NCBI GenBank assembly: GCA_016789005.1
Contig: JAEURA010000095.1
Location: 1 to 64,000, forward strand
From: Anaerolineae bacterium
GTDB lineage: Bacteria > Chloroflexota > Anaerolineae > Aggregatilineales > Phototrophicaceae
Reading direction: 5' to 3'
Length of the DNA: 64,000 nucleotides
The notes beneath the pieces were generated by a model, which saw nothing but the letters and a program-made list of their open reading frames with translations, made no database searches and had not been told where the DNA came from. A program made the position numbers and the translations under genes. Positions 33,866 to 42,793 of the stretch are shown here, in pieces. Numbering within the stretch: position 1 is the stretch's first letter; every line of letters starts with the position of its first letter.

Positions 33866-34852
33866 CTATTTCGCTGCCACCGCCTGAAGCGCCGACCAGA
33901 GTGAGTCGTCCAGCTCGATCATGCCGCTTTGCTGCACCGCCTCGGCGCGCTGATCGCCCCGTTCGCCGGGCATCAGGATTTCCTCGATCCCGGGCAGGCG
34001 TTTCGAACCTTTGACTCGCCCGACCACCTGTCCAACCCGTTCGATGAAGCCGTCGAAATCGGTCAGCAGCGCCGGATCGAGCGCCAGGAGCAGCGTCCCC
34101 CAGTCAACCTTGCGCCCATCGGCGGCGCGCTCCGTACCGACCAGCGCCCCGGTGAGGATCTCGACGATCAGCGACAATCCTCCCCCCTTGTGCCCCCCGA
34201 AGGTGCGTATCGCGCCCGCCAGCGCAGCAGCGGCGTCGGTCGTCGGCTGACCGGCGGCGTCATAGGCGACATCGGGCGGCAGCGCGCGCCCGGCGGTATG
34301 CGCCTCGACGATGCCGTAACGGGCAATCGCCGAGGTCGCCATGTCCAGGACAATCGGCTTGCCTTTCGTCGGAACGCCGATCGCCAGCGGATTTGTGCCG
34401 AACTGCGCCTCATACGAGCCGTGTGGGGCGACGTATTCGCCAGAACCGGCGAAGACGAAGCCGACCAGCCCCGCCCGCGCCAGGTCGTTGGCGTAGTAGC
34501 CGATCGCCCCTGTTGAAGAGTAAGTGTTGAACACACCAACCAGGGCGATTCCCTGCGCGCGAGCACGCTCGATGGCGATGTCGAGCGCGTAACGAACGGC
34601 GACCATGCCGGCGGAACGTCCGCCGTCGATGCGCGCCGAGATGGGTGTTTCGTGGACGATGCGCGGCGGCTGGCTGTTCGGATCGCGCGGCATCCCCGGA
34701 CCGATCAGCTTGACGACGCCCTGATTGTTACCCCGCATCTGCGCATAAAGCATCACATCGAGCATGGCAGCCGCCTCGTCTTCCGAGTACCCGCTGCCGC
34801 GCAGGATGGTCAGTGCGGTCTGGCGAAGCTGTTCTAACGCGATCCGTGCCAT
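33866..34852 (-). CDS. Ldh_2 (malate/L-lactate/ureidoglycolate) family protein with altered active site
   Basis: Overall fold signature of the Ldh_2 family: VAPHGSYEAQFGTNPLAIGV, IVLDMATSAIARYG and GGHKGGGLSLIVEILTGALVG. Members reduce 2-oxo acids or cyclic imines (malate, sulfolactate, ureidoglycolate, piperideine-2-carboxylate) with NAD(P)H. Two usually invariant His are missing: the RGxxSHG motif reads MRGNNQGVVKL (about residue 40) and the NSxHxG motif reads NTYSSTGAIGYY (about residue 120). ATG 34852 follows GAAGG; the frame opens further up inside hyuB. It is the last gene of the operon. It may be a divergent subfamily with different chemistry. Confidence 0.82.
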   Translation of the reverse strand: MARIALEQLRQTALTILRGSGYSEDEAAAMLDVMLYAQMRGNNQGVVKLIGPGMPRDPNSQPPRIVHETPISARIDGGRSAGMVAVRYALDIAIERARAQGIALVGVFNTYSSTGAIGYYANDLARAGLVGFVFAGSGEYVAPHGSYEAQFGTNPLAIGVPTKGKPIVLDMATSAIARYGIVEAHTAGRALPPDVAYDAAGQPTTDAAAALAGAIRTFGGHKGGGLSLIVEILTGALVGTERAADGRKVDWGTLLLALDPALLTDFDGFIERVGQVVGRVKGSKRLPGIEEILMPGERGDQRAEAVQQSGMIELDDSLWSALQAVAAK

Positions 34853-34877
34853 GATGACCTTCTTTCGCCTGTTCCCA

Positions 34878-36605
34878 TTACGCCGGACGCCGGGCGCTGC
34901 GCAGCGCCTGCGTCGCCGCTGCATCGATGGTCATGGTCGCGGGATCGATCACCACGCCGTAGTCGCGCCGGGCACTTTCAACCGACACGTAGTCGTTCAT
35001 CACGTCCGACAGCACCTTTTGCGGATTGCGCTTGAACGGGTCGCCCCATCCACCGCCGCCGCCCGAATTATTGGAGAGCACATCCCCTTCGTCAAAGTAG
35101 TCGTAGATCGCGCCGGTCACCTGTTCCTGCGGCGTGTCCGGGCGCACGATCACCCGCCCGACCTCGCCTTCATGCCCGCCGGCGATTCCCCAAGGAGCCG
35201 ATTTGGTCTTCTTGACCAGGGTCAGCGCCGTCGTGGGATACATGAACCGGTAGATGCGCGTCACGCCGACGCCGCCGCGATATTCCCCCGCCCCGCCGGA
35301 GTCGCGCCGCATGTGGTAAGTGTCGATCAGCCAGGGAGCCTTGTTTTCCATAACCTCGACCGGGTTATTGCGGCAGCCGGGTTCGGAAAGATGCATGATC
35401 GCATCTTCGCCGTCACTGCCCTCGTACGCGCCGAAGCCGACCGCTTCGTTGGTCGCTTCCAGCCAGGGCAGCCCGGTTTCCGGGTGCATGCCCAAGCCCA
35501 TCACGTCGAACACGTCGCCGCCAGAGCAGGCGGGTACGCGGTCGGGCATGCCCTGCGCCAGCGCCTTCAGGATGACCTCCGGAGCCAGCAGACCGCACCA
35601 GACGGTGAAGGTCGGCGCGGGCGGCAGGGCGTGCATCAATTCGCCGGGAGGCGCTATCACCTTGAGGGGTCGGTAATGCCCTTCGTTGGCAGGGACATCC
35701 GGCGTGGTGATGCCCTTGAACGCCAGCCCGCTGACGCCGAGAGTCAAGCCGATCGGCAGGTTCATCGGTCCCTTGGTACGCCCGTGACTGCCCGTCCAGT
35801 CAACGATGAACTCGTCGTCGGTGACGGTGACAGTCACCTGCATCTTGAGCATCGTATCCTTGTCGATGCCGTCATCATCCGCCCAATCGACCGCCGTCCA
35901 GGTTCCCTTCGGCAGCTCCGCCAGACGCGCCCGCGCCAGACGTTCGCCGTGATCCAGAATCTCTTCGACCGCCGCACGGAAGGTTTCGATGCCGAAGCGA
36001 TCCACCAGTTCCGCCACGCGGCGCTCGCCCGTGCGGCAGGCGGAGATCTGCGCGTTCATGTCGCCGATCACCCGGTCGGGAAGGCGGCTGTTGAAGCGGA
36101 TCAGGTTGAGCAGTTCCTTATCCAGCACGCCTTCTTTGTAGATTTTCACGCCGGGCAGCAGCAGCCCTTCCTGGAAAACGTCGATCGAATCCAGGATATA
36201 GCCGGCGTCCTTCTGTCCCAGGTCCAGCCAGTGCTGCTTGATGGCGGTGAAGCCGATCAGCTCCGAGCGGAAGAAGATCGGGGAGACCGCCAGAACGTCC
36301 AGCGGATGCGCCGACGACCAGTAGGGATAGCTGGTCAGCATGAGATCGCCGGGGCGGATGTTGTCACGTCCCACGAAGTCGATAGTCTTCTGAATGCCGT
36401 AGTCGTTGCCGCGCGTGAATACCGCCAGACCGGGCGATTCTGCCAGCATGCGGCAGCGATCATCATAGATGCCCAGACCGAAGTCGCGGATCTCGTAGAT
36501 GATCGTGTTGTACGAGGTGCGCATCAGGTTGCGCTCCATCTCGTTGGCTGCCGAGAGGAGGTAGTTCCGAATGACTTCTACTGTGATTTGATCCAAATTC
36601 ACCAT
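34878..36605 (-). CDS. hyuB: Hydantoinase B/oxoprolinase family protein
   Basis: The C-subunit-type HyuB of ATP-dependent hydantoinases, 575 aa. RNYLLSAANEMERNLMRTSY near the start, RPGDLMLTSYPYWSSAHPLD, and DSGGAGEYRGGVGVTRIYRF near the end are conserved features of the superfamily. With HyuA it would open N-methylhydantoin, 5-oxoproline or a related lactam/imide at the cost of ATP. ATG 36605 (MVNLDQITVE) is preferred with AGGA just upstream; the frame reaches 36632, inside hyuA. It lies between hyuA and the Ldh-type gene with ~20-bp gaps. Confidence 0.92.
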   Translation of the reverse strand: MVNLDQITVEVIRNYLLSAANEMERNLMRTSYNTIIYEIRDFGLGIYDDRCRMLAESPGLAVFTRGNDYGIQKTIDFVGRDNIRPGDLMLTSYPYWSSAHPLDVLAVSPIFFRSELIGFTAIKQHWLDLGQKDAGYILDSIDVFQEGLLLPGVKIYKEGVLDKELLNLIRFNSRLPDRVIGDMNAQISACRTGERRVAELVDRFGIETFRAAVEEILDHGERLARARLAELPKGTWTAVDWADDDGIDKDTMLKMQVTVTVTDDEFIVDWTGSHGRTKGPMNLPIGLTLGVSGLAFKGITTPDVPANEGHYRPLKVIAPPGELMHALPPAPTFTVWCGLLAPEVILKALAQGMPDRVPACSGGDVFDVMGLGMHPETGLPWLEATNEAVGFGAYEGSDGEDAIMHLSEPGCRNNPVEVMENKAPWLIDTYHMRRDSGGAGEYRGGVGVTRIYRFMYPTTALTLVKKTKSAPWGIAGGHEGEVGRVIVRPDTPQEQVTGAIYDYFDEGDVLSNNSGGGGGWGDPFKRNPQKVLSDVMNDYVSVESARRDYGVVIDPATMTIDAAATQALRSARRPA

Positions 36606-36624
36606 GATCCTGCCTCGTTCTCCC

Positions 36625-38664
36625 TCAATCAACCTTCGCCACGTCGATAATCAGTTCGCCATAGGTTCCGACCAACAGCGTATCGCCGCTGTGGACCATC
36701 GTCGTCGAACTCGGCTCCTCGACGATGGCGGGACCGGCGACCTGGTCGCCCGCGCCGAGCTTAAAGCGGTCGTAGACCTGATAGGTGTGCCAGCCGGTTC
36801 CGCGCCGGTAGACGTTGCGTTCGCCCTTGCGCGCCGCTGCCACCTGCCCCGCCGCGATCTCCCATTTCGGCAGGCTGGGGCGCGGCAGCAGACCCACCGC
36901 GCGCAGACGCAGGGTGACGATCTCGATCGGGTCTTCGTGCATGCTGTGCCCATACTTCTGCTGGTGCAGCGTGTTAAAAGACTCGATGATTCCGCCGACG
37001 TGATCGGGCGTCAGAGTGATGCCCGGCATCGGCACGTTGACCGTATGTTCCTGCCCGCGATAGCGCAGTTCGGCAGTTGGCACGTAGGTGCGCCGCTCGG
37101 GATCAAAACCGTCAGCCGCCAGCGCTTCCCCGCCCTGCGCCGCCAGCTTGGCGTAGACCGCGTTGACCTGGGCAACATCAAGATTCGCCAGACTGGTGAT
37201 CGAGGTCTGCGAGTAATCGTGCACCACATCGACCATCAGCATGCCAAACGCCGAGAAGTTGCCCGGACCCGGAGGGATGATGGCGCGGGGGATGCCCAGT
37301 TCGCGCGCCACGTTCGCCGCGACAAAGGCGCCGCCGCCGCCGAAAGCGCACAGGGCGAAGTCGCGCGGGTGGTAGCCGCGTTCGATGGAGATCACGCGCA
37401 CCGCGCCTGCCATCTTGGCTTCGCTGATGTGGATGATGCCCGCTGCCGTCTCTTCGACATTCATGCCGATCTGATCGCCAATGCGCTGGATCGCCGCCTG
37501 CGCCAGCGACGGATCGATCTGGATTTCGCCCCCCAGGAAGTTGTTGGCGTCAAGGAAACCGGTGACCAGCGCGGCGTCGGTGAACGTGGCGTTCTGCCCG
37601 CCCTTGCCATAGCACGCCGGACCAGGGTCCGCCCCGGCGCTCTTCGGACCTACCTGAAGGTGTCCGCCGGCATCGACCCATGCCATCGAACCGCCGCCAG
37701 AGCCGATGGTGTGAATGTCAATCGTCGGAATGGAAATGGGAAGCGTCTGGAATTCGGCAACGTTCTCGATGCCGGGTTCACCGTTGGCGATCAGCGAGGC
37801 GTCCAGGCTTGTGCCGCCCATGTCGAAGGTGATCAGGTTGGGCTGCCCGATCAGCTTGCCCAGGTATGCCCCGCCGACCACACCGCCCGCCGGACCGGAC
37901 AGGACCAGGTGCACCGGCTGTTCCTTGGCAGAGTCCAGCGTCATCGCGCCGCCGCCGGAACGGGTCATCAGGAAGTGCCCATCGAAACCGCCCCTCACCA
38001 GCTCGTCGTTCAGCCGAGTCAGATAGGTGCGGGTGATCGGCTTGACGTAGGCGTCGATGACGGTCGTGCTGGTGCGCTCGTATTCGCGGTATTCGCGATT
38101 CAGATGGTGCGACAGCGTCACCGAAAGTTCCGGCGCGACTTCTTTGATCGCCTGTTCCATCAGCAATTCGTGTTCCGGGTTGACGTAGCTGTGCAGGAAG
38201 CAGACGGCAACCGACTGCGCCCCGTAGCCCTTGATCTTGCGGGCGACTTCGCGCGCCTGATCATAATTGAACGGCGTCAGGACGTTCCCCTTGTAGTTCA
38301 GGCGCTCTTCGACTTCAAAACATAGATAGCGCGGAACGAGCGATTCCGGCTTGTGGTACTTGAAATCGTACATCGGGCGGCGGTCGGTGCGCCCCAGGAT
38401 GTAGACATCGCGGAAACCCTGCGTCGTGACGATGGCGACCTTAGCGCCGGTTCGGGTCAGCATGGCGTTGATGCCGAGCGTCGTCCCGTGAACGAAGAAG
38501 CGAATGGCTTCCGGGGCTGCGCCTGCCTTCTGAAACCCTTGCAGGACGCCATCCGCCGGATTCGAGGGTGTCGTCTGCACTTTTTCCAACCGGATGCGCC
38601 CGGTGTCCTCGTCCAGAACGATCACGTCGGTGAACGTCCCGCCTACATCTACAGAAACACGCAT
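36625..38664 (-). CDS. hyuA: Hydantoinase A/oxoprolinase family protein
   Basis: ATP-binding partner of HyuB, 679 aa. VDVGGTFTDVIVLDEDTG (N-terminal Hydant_A_N signature), FVHGTTLGINAMLTRTGAK, LSGPAGGVVGGAYLG and FDMGGTSLDASLI identify the actin-like domain. GSGGGSMAWVDAGG and SAGADPGPACYG are strongly conserved in the family. Substrate class ranges from hydantoins and 5-oxoproline to ketones for carboxylases; no carboxylase gamma subunit is here. A dipeptide-type importer is 42 bp upstream in the same direction. Confidence 0.94.
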   Translation of the reverse strand: MRVSVDVGGTFTDVIVLDEDTGRIRLEKVQTTPSNPADGVLQGFQKAGAAPEAIRFFVHGTTLGINAMLTRTGAKVAIVTTQGFRDVYILGRTDRRPMYDFKYHKPESLVPRYLCFEVEERLNYKGNVLTPFNYDQAREVARKIKGYGAQSVAVCFLHSYVNPEHELLMEQAIKEVAPELSVTLSHHLNREYREYERTSTTVIDAYVKPITRTYLTRLNDELVRGGFDGHFLMTRSGGGAMTLDSAKEQPVHLVLSGPAGGVVGGAYLGKLIGQPNLITFDMGGTSLDASLIANGEPGIENVAEFQTLPISIPTIDIHTIGSGGGSMAWVDAGGHLQVGPKSAGADPGPACYGKGGQNATFTDAALVTGFLDANNFLGGEIQIDPSLAQAAIQRIGDQIGMNVEETAAGIIHISEAKMAGAVRVISIERGYHPRDFALCAFGGGGAFVAANVARELGIPRAIIPPGPGNFSAFGMLMVDVVHDYSQTSITSLANLDVAQVNAVYAKLAAQGGEALAADGFDPERRTYVPTAELRYRGQEHTVNVPMPGITLTPDHVGGIIESFNTLHQQKYGHSMHEDPIEIVTLRLRAVGLLPRPSLPKWEIAAGQVAAARKGERNVYRRGTGWHTYQVYDRFKLGAGDQVAGPAIVEEPSSTTMVHSGDTLLVGTYGELIIDVAKVD

Positions 38665-38706
38665 GGATTCATCTCCTTCACATGACGATACCGTAGAGTG
38701 AACATT

Positions 38707-39699
38707 CTATTTCTGGGCGAGCGGCTGCTCATGGAGATGGCAGCGAGCAACATGCCCATTGTCCCCAACTTCGACCAGCGCCGGGTCCACCCGCCTGCAA
38801 ACGTCCATCACATAGGGGCAGCGGGTATGAAAGCTGCACCCCGGCGGCAGGTTGACCGGGCTGGGGATTTCACCGGACGATACGACTTTCGCCGGTCTCA
38901 GCTTCTCCTCTTCTTCCGAAATGACCGGAATCGAGGACAGCAGCATCTGCGTATAGGGATGCTGGGGGTTTTCGAAGAACTGGCGTGTCGAGGCGACTTC
39001 GGCGATGCGCCCCAGGTACAGGATGGCGACTCGGCTGGCGAAATTGCGCATCACGCTCAAATCGTGCGAGATGAACAGATAGGTCAAGCCGAGTTCGCGC
39101 TGCAATCGGATCAGCAGATTAATGACCTTACCCTGCACGGAAACGTCTAGCGCCGAAGTTGGCTCGTCCAGCACGACCAGCGAGGGACGGGTCGCCAGGG
39201 CGCGGGCGATGGCGACGATCTGCCGCTCACCGCCGCTCAGCTGGCGCGGATACTTATGCATCACCTCCGCCGGCAGATCGACCAGATCGAGCAGGCGTAC
39301 CACCTCTTCCAGGCGATTCGCGCCCGCCTGATGAATGCGCAGCGGCAGTTCGAGGATCTGACGGACCGTCTGCCGGGGGTTGAGCGACGAGCTGGGGTCC
39401 TGAAAGACGATCTGGATCTCGCGCTTGAGGTCGAGCGGGCGTTTTTTCTCTCTGAACAGGTCGCGATCACGGTAGTAGATCGTGCCGCTGGTGGGCAGAT
39501 ACATGCCCATCGCGATGTAGGCGATGGTGCTCTTTCCCGAACCTGACTCGCCGACCAAGCCAACGGTTTCGCCGCGCCCGATCTCGAAGCTCACGCCATC
39601 GACCGCCTTGACCGTCACCGGCTCGCGGCGGATCAGCCCTTTGTGGGCGACGACGAAGTGTTTCTTCAGCGCCTCTACGCGCAGGACGATCTCACTCAT
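38707..39699 (-). CDS. dppF: Dipeptide/oligopeptide ABC importer ATPase (DppF-like)
   Basis: ATPase of 330 aa. Walker A GESGSGKST, signature LSGGERQIVAIARAL, Walker B LVVLDEPTSALDVS. The C-terminus has the oligo_HPY-type segment NLPPGCSFHTRCPYVMDVC with Cys that may hold an Fe-S cluster as in other peptide ATPases. The start overlaps dppD by 4 bp. The signature Gln-Arg pair is QIV here, a minor variant. Confidence 0.93.
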   Translation of the reverse strand: MSEIVLRVEALKKHFVVAHKGLIRREPVTVKAVDGVSFEIGRGETVGLVGESGSGKSTIAYIAMGMYLPTSGTIYYRDRDLFREKKRPLDLKREIQIVFQDPSSSLNPRQTVRQILELPLRIHQAGANRLEEVVRLLDLVDLPAEVMHKYPRQLSGGERQIVAIARALATRPSLVVLDEPTSALDVSVQGKVINLLIRLQRELGLTYLFISHDLSVMRNFASRVAILYLGRIAEVASTRQFFENPQHPYTQMLLSSIPVISEEEEKLRPAKVVSSGEIPSPVNLPPGCSFHTRCPYVMDVCRRVDPALVEVGDNGHVARCHLHEQPLAQK

Positions 39700-40724
39700 G
39701 TCAGCCCGCCTTCCTGCTGATAGGCGCGGACGCGCTCCGGCGCATCATACAGGAAGCACGCCGCCTGATGTTCGGCATCCTCGATGGCGAGCAGCGCCGG
39801 TTTCTGGCGCTTGCACACCGGCATGGCGTGCGGACAGCGCGGATGAAAGCGGCAGCCGGTGGGGGGATTCATGTAATCGGGGATTCGACCGGGAATGCCA
39901 TCGCTGATCCCGCCGCCGGAAAGGCGCGGCACTGCCGCCATCAATCCCTGCGTGTAAGGGTGCGATGGCTGGGCGAACAGGCGGCGCGTCGGGGCGACTT
40001 CAACGACGCTGCCGGCATACATGACGTACACGCGGTCGGTGATCTGCCGGACGATGCCGAGCGTGTGGGTGATCAGGATCACCGAGGTATGTTTCTCTTC
40101 GACCAGCCGATGCAGCAGCCGCAGGACCTGATCCTGGATGGTCACGTCGAGCGCCGTCCCCGGTTCGTCGGCGATCAGCAGCTCCGGCTCGGTGCTGAGC
40201 GCCATGCCGATGCAGACGCGCTGACGCATGCCGCCGCTGAGCTGCGCTGGATAGCTGTCCAGCAGCCGCTCCGGGTCCGCCAGCGCCACCTCGGAAAGCG
40301 CGCGAACCGCTCGGCGGCGCACTTCCTGGCGCGGCATCCTGCGGCTCTCCGCCGAGGCGTAGCGGATCGCCGCTTCGAGCTGCTGCCCAACCGTGAAAAC
40401 CGGATTGAGCGCCGCCGTCGGGTCCTGAAAGATCATCGAAATGCCCTGACCGCGCATGTCGGTCAGTTCGCGCTGGCGCATCTTGAGCACCTCGCGCCCC
40501 TTGAAGCGAATCTCACCGGAATTGATGACGGCTGGGGGCTGGGGCACAACGCGCAGGATCGTCTTCATGGTCGTCGTCTTGCCGCAGCCGGTCTCTCCCA
40601 CCAGACCGACTTTTTCACCGGCGTGGACCGTCAGATTGACCCCGTCCAGCACGCGCAGCATGCCGCCATAGACGCGGAAGCTGACGGAAAGGTTCTTGAC
40701 TTCAAGGAGCGGCGTTTCAGCCAT
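39696..40724 (-). CDS. dppD: Dipeptide/oligopeptide ABC importer ATPase (DppD-like)
   Basis: ATPase of 342 aa with Walker A GETGCGKTTTM, signature LSGGMRQRVCIGMAL, Walker B LLIADEPGTALDVT and the C-terminal MNPPTGCRFHPRCPHAMPVC Cys cluster found in DppD/OppD. The usual DEPTTALDVT is DEPGTALDVT. It starts 3 bp after the dppC stop. Confidence 0.93.
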   Translation of the reverse strand: MAETPLLEVKNLSVSFRVYGGMLRVLDGVNLTVHAGEKVGLVGETGCGKTTTMKTILRVVPQPPAVINSGEIRFKGREVLKMRQRELTDMRGQGISMIFQDPTAALNPVFTVGQQLEAAIRYASAESRRMPRQEVRRRAVRALSEVALADPERLLDSYPAQLSGGMRQRVCIGMALSTEPELLIADEPGTALDVTIQDQVLRLLHRLVEEKHTSVILITHTLGIVRQITDRVYVMYAGSVVEVAPTRRLFAQPSHPYTQGLMAAVPRLSGGGISDGIPGRIPDYMNPPTGCRFHPRCPHAMPVCKRQKPALLAIEDAEHQAACFLYDAPERVRAYQQEGGLT

Positions 40725-40727
40725 CGA

Positions 40728-41666
40728 TCACGACTCCTCCGCCGAAAACAGGTCGCGCAAGCCATCGCCCAGCAGATTGAAGCCGAGGACGACCACCACA
40801 ATCGCCAGCGCCGGAAAGATAGCGATCCACCACTGATCAGGCAGGAAGCGCGCCCCGGCAGCGACCATCGTCCCCAGCCCCGGCGTCGGCGGCTGAACCC
40901 CCAACCCGACGAAGCTGAGCATCGACCCGATGATGACCACCCAGCCCATGTCCAGGCTCATCTTGGTGAGGATCGGCGAGACCATGTTGGGCAGAATCTC
41001 GCGGAACAGGATATGTCCTGTGCCCGCCCCGATGGTCTCGGCGGAGACGACGAAATACTCGTTGCGCAGGGCGCTCGCCAACCCATAGACGAGGCGGGTA
41101 TACCAGGGCCACCACATCAGCGAGACGGCAAGCATGGCGTTGGTCAGGTTGGGCTGCAGGACGGAGGCGACCGCCAGCGCCAGGATCAGCGGCGGAACCG
41201 AGAGGAAAATGTCGGTCACGCGCATGATGATGGTATCGATGATCGTCCCCTGGAAGTAGCCGGCGACCAGACCGAGCAGGACGCCGACCGGAACCACGAG
41301 GCTGAGCACCGCCACCCCCATCACCAGCGCATAGCGAAAGCCAAAAATGCAGCGGCTGAGGATGTCGCGCCCGATCTCGTCCGTGCCGAACAGGTACTGC
41401 CCACCCGGCGGCTTACTGGCGTTGGCGAAATCGGTGAACGGTTCGGCGTGCTGCGGATAAGGCGCGACGAACGGCGCGAAGATCGCCATCAGGGTGATCG
41501 TCACGACCATGATCAGCCCCAGCACCGACAGCGGATTGCGCGAGAACTTGTACCATGCCCGTCCCCAGCGTTCACGGCGATTCCTTCGTTCGATCTGGGC
41601 AAGCCGATGGGGATCAATCGCCGACCGCCCCACCGCGTGATCCGGTTGAGAGGCGTTGTTGAGCAT
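40728..41666 (-). CDS. dppC: Dipeptide/oligopeptide ABC importer permease (DppC-like)
   Basis: Six membrane helices in 312 aa. The N-terminal cytoplasmic segment ends FSRNPLSVLGLIMV, a common DppC motif, and GTDEIGRDILSRCIFGFRYAL and HILFREILPNMVSP (EAA loop) follow. ATG 41666 overlaps the dppB stop by one base (TGATG); a TTG at 41669 is less likely. Confidence 0.93.
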   Translation of the reverse strand: MLNNASQPDHAVGRSAIDPHRLAQIERRNRRERWGRAWYKFSRNPLSVLGLIMVVTITLMAIFAPFVAPYPQHAEPFTDFANASKPPGGQYLFGTDEIGRDILSRCIFGFRYALVMGVAVLSLVVPVGVLLGLVAGYFQGTIIDTIIMRVTDIFLSVPPLILALAVASVLQPNLTNAMLAVSLMWWPWYTRLVYGLASALRNEYFVVSAETIGAGTGHILFREILPNMVSPILTKMSLDMGWVVIIGSMLSFVGLGVQPPTPGLGTMVAAGARFLPDQWWIAIFPALAIVVVVLGFNLLGDGLRDLFSAEES

Positions 41667-42718
41667 CAATCGCTCCTTGCCGCGCGCAGGCGGATGCGGG
41701 GGTCGAGCGCCCCGACGACAAGATCGACCACGATATTCATGAGGATGAAGACGACGCCCAGGATAAGGATCACGGCGGTGATGGCGTTCAGGTCCTTGCG
41801 CAGCATGGCGTTGACGCCATAGCGTGAGATGCCGGGCCAGTTGAAGATCAGTTCGACCAGGAAGGCATTGGCGAGGTTTGCCGCGAAATCGAGGGCGAAG
41901 ATCGAGATGGTCGGGATCAGCGAAGGTTTCAGCAGAAATCGCCCCATCACGACGCGCTCCGGAATGCCCAGAGCGCGTTCGGCAGCGATGTAGTCCTTGT
42001 TCAGGTTGTCCGCCATCGTCGCACGGGTGATGCGCGCTTCCTGCGCCATCGACCCCAGCGCCAGGGCGACACCGGGCATGATCAGGTGCTGAAGCGCATC
42101 CCAGAACGTTGCCAGCTGCCCCGCCAGCAGGGCGTCAACGGTGATCAGCCCGGTGACCAGGGGCGGTTTGGGCACGCCTTCGCTCAGCCGACCGATAGAC
42201 GGCAGCCAATCGAGCGCCAGCCCGAAAACCAGCAGGAAGATGATGGCGAAGATGAAGGCGGGCGTGACCACACCGGCATAAGAGAGGATGCGAATCAGGT
42301 TGTCCACCCAGGAGTCTTTGTAGCGCGCGGAAAGCGTGCCGAGCGCGATCCCTCCGACCAGGGTGAGGACGCCGGCAAAGATCACCAGTTCAAGCGACGC
42401 CGGCAGGAATTCGGCGATGTCAGTGGTGACGCTGCGGCGGGTGACCAGCGACATGCCGAAGTCGCCGCGCAGCGCATCGCCCAGCCAGTAGGTGTACTGC
42501 ACCGGCAGCGTGTCGTTGAGATGCATCTCTTCCCGCAGCCGGTCCACCGTCTCCTGCGGCGCGCGCGCGCCAAGCGCAGTCCGTGCCGGGTCGCCGGGCA
42601 GCACGCGCGCGATCGTGAAGATCAGGATCGAAAGCCCGAACAGGACGAAGATCGACTGGACCAGCCGCCTCGCCAGAAATAAGCCCAACCGCCGCAGCGC
42701 GTCCGCTTGTCTTTGCAT
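41666..42718 (-). CDS. dppB: Dipeptide/oligopeptide ABC importer permease (DppB-like)
   Basis: Permease of 350 aa. The N-terminus ARRLVQSIFVLFGLSILIFT and DTLPVQYTYWLGDALRGDFG are typical of DppB. The EAA region reads RATMADNLNKDYIAAERALG. PGISRYGVNAMLRKDLN near the C-terminus is also conserved. The gene lies after the binding-protein gene, from which a strong hairpin separates it. Confidence 0.93.
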   Translation of the reverse strand: MQRQADALRRLGLFLARRLVQSIFVLFGLSILIFTIARVLPGDPARTALGARAPQETVDRLREEMHLNDTLPVQYTYWLGDALRGDFGMSLVTRRSVTTDIAEFLPASLELVIFAGVLTLVGGIALGTLSARYKDSWVDNLIRILSYAGVVTPAFIFAIIFLLVFGLALDWLPSIGRLSEGVPKPPLVTGLITVDALLAGQLATFWDALQHLIMPGVALALGSMAQEARITRATMADNLNKDYIAAERALGIPERVVMGRFLLKPSLIPTISIFALDFAANLANAFLVELIFNWPGISRYGVNAMLRKDLNAITAVILILGVVFILMNIVVDLVVGALDPRIRLRAARSD

Positions 42719-42747
42719 GTTCGACCGTGCGCGTTTCCTGAAGGCAG

Positions 42748-42777
42748 GGGCAGGAGTGCAAAAAGCACATCCTGCCC
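42748..42777 (-). promoter_or_regulatory. Strong hairpin between the binding-protein gene and the permease genes
   Basis: GGGCAGGAGTGC (42748-42759), AAAAA loop, then GCAC-A-TCCTGCCC (42765-42777) with one bulge. It lacks a U-tract on the minus strand, so it more likely stabilises the upstream mRNA and lowers downstream expression than ends transcription. Confidence 0.6.
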
Positions 42778-42793
42778 ACTCGTGCGGACGAGA

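Noticed and set aside
34764-38325. Two plus-strand open frames of about 570-630 codons opposite hyuA and hyuB
   Set aside because: The hyu genes are unmistakable; the opposite frames have Arg/His/Gln-heavy composition without domains.
39768-41822. A 684-codon open frame opposite the dpp ATPase and permease genes
   Set aside because: Very Arg/His/Asp/Gln-rich, spans three real genes on the other strand, no motif.
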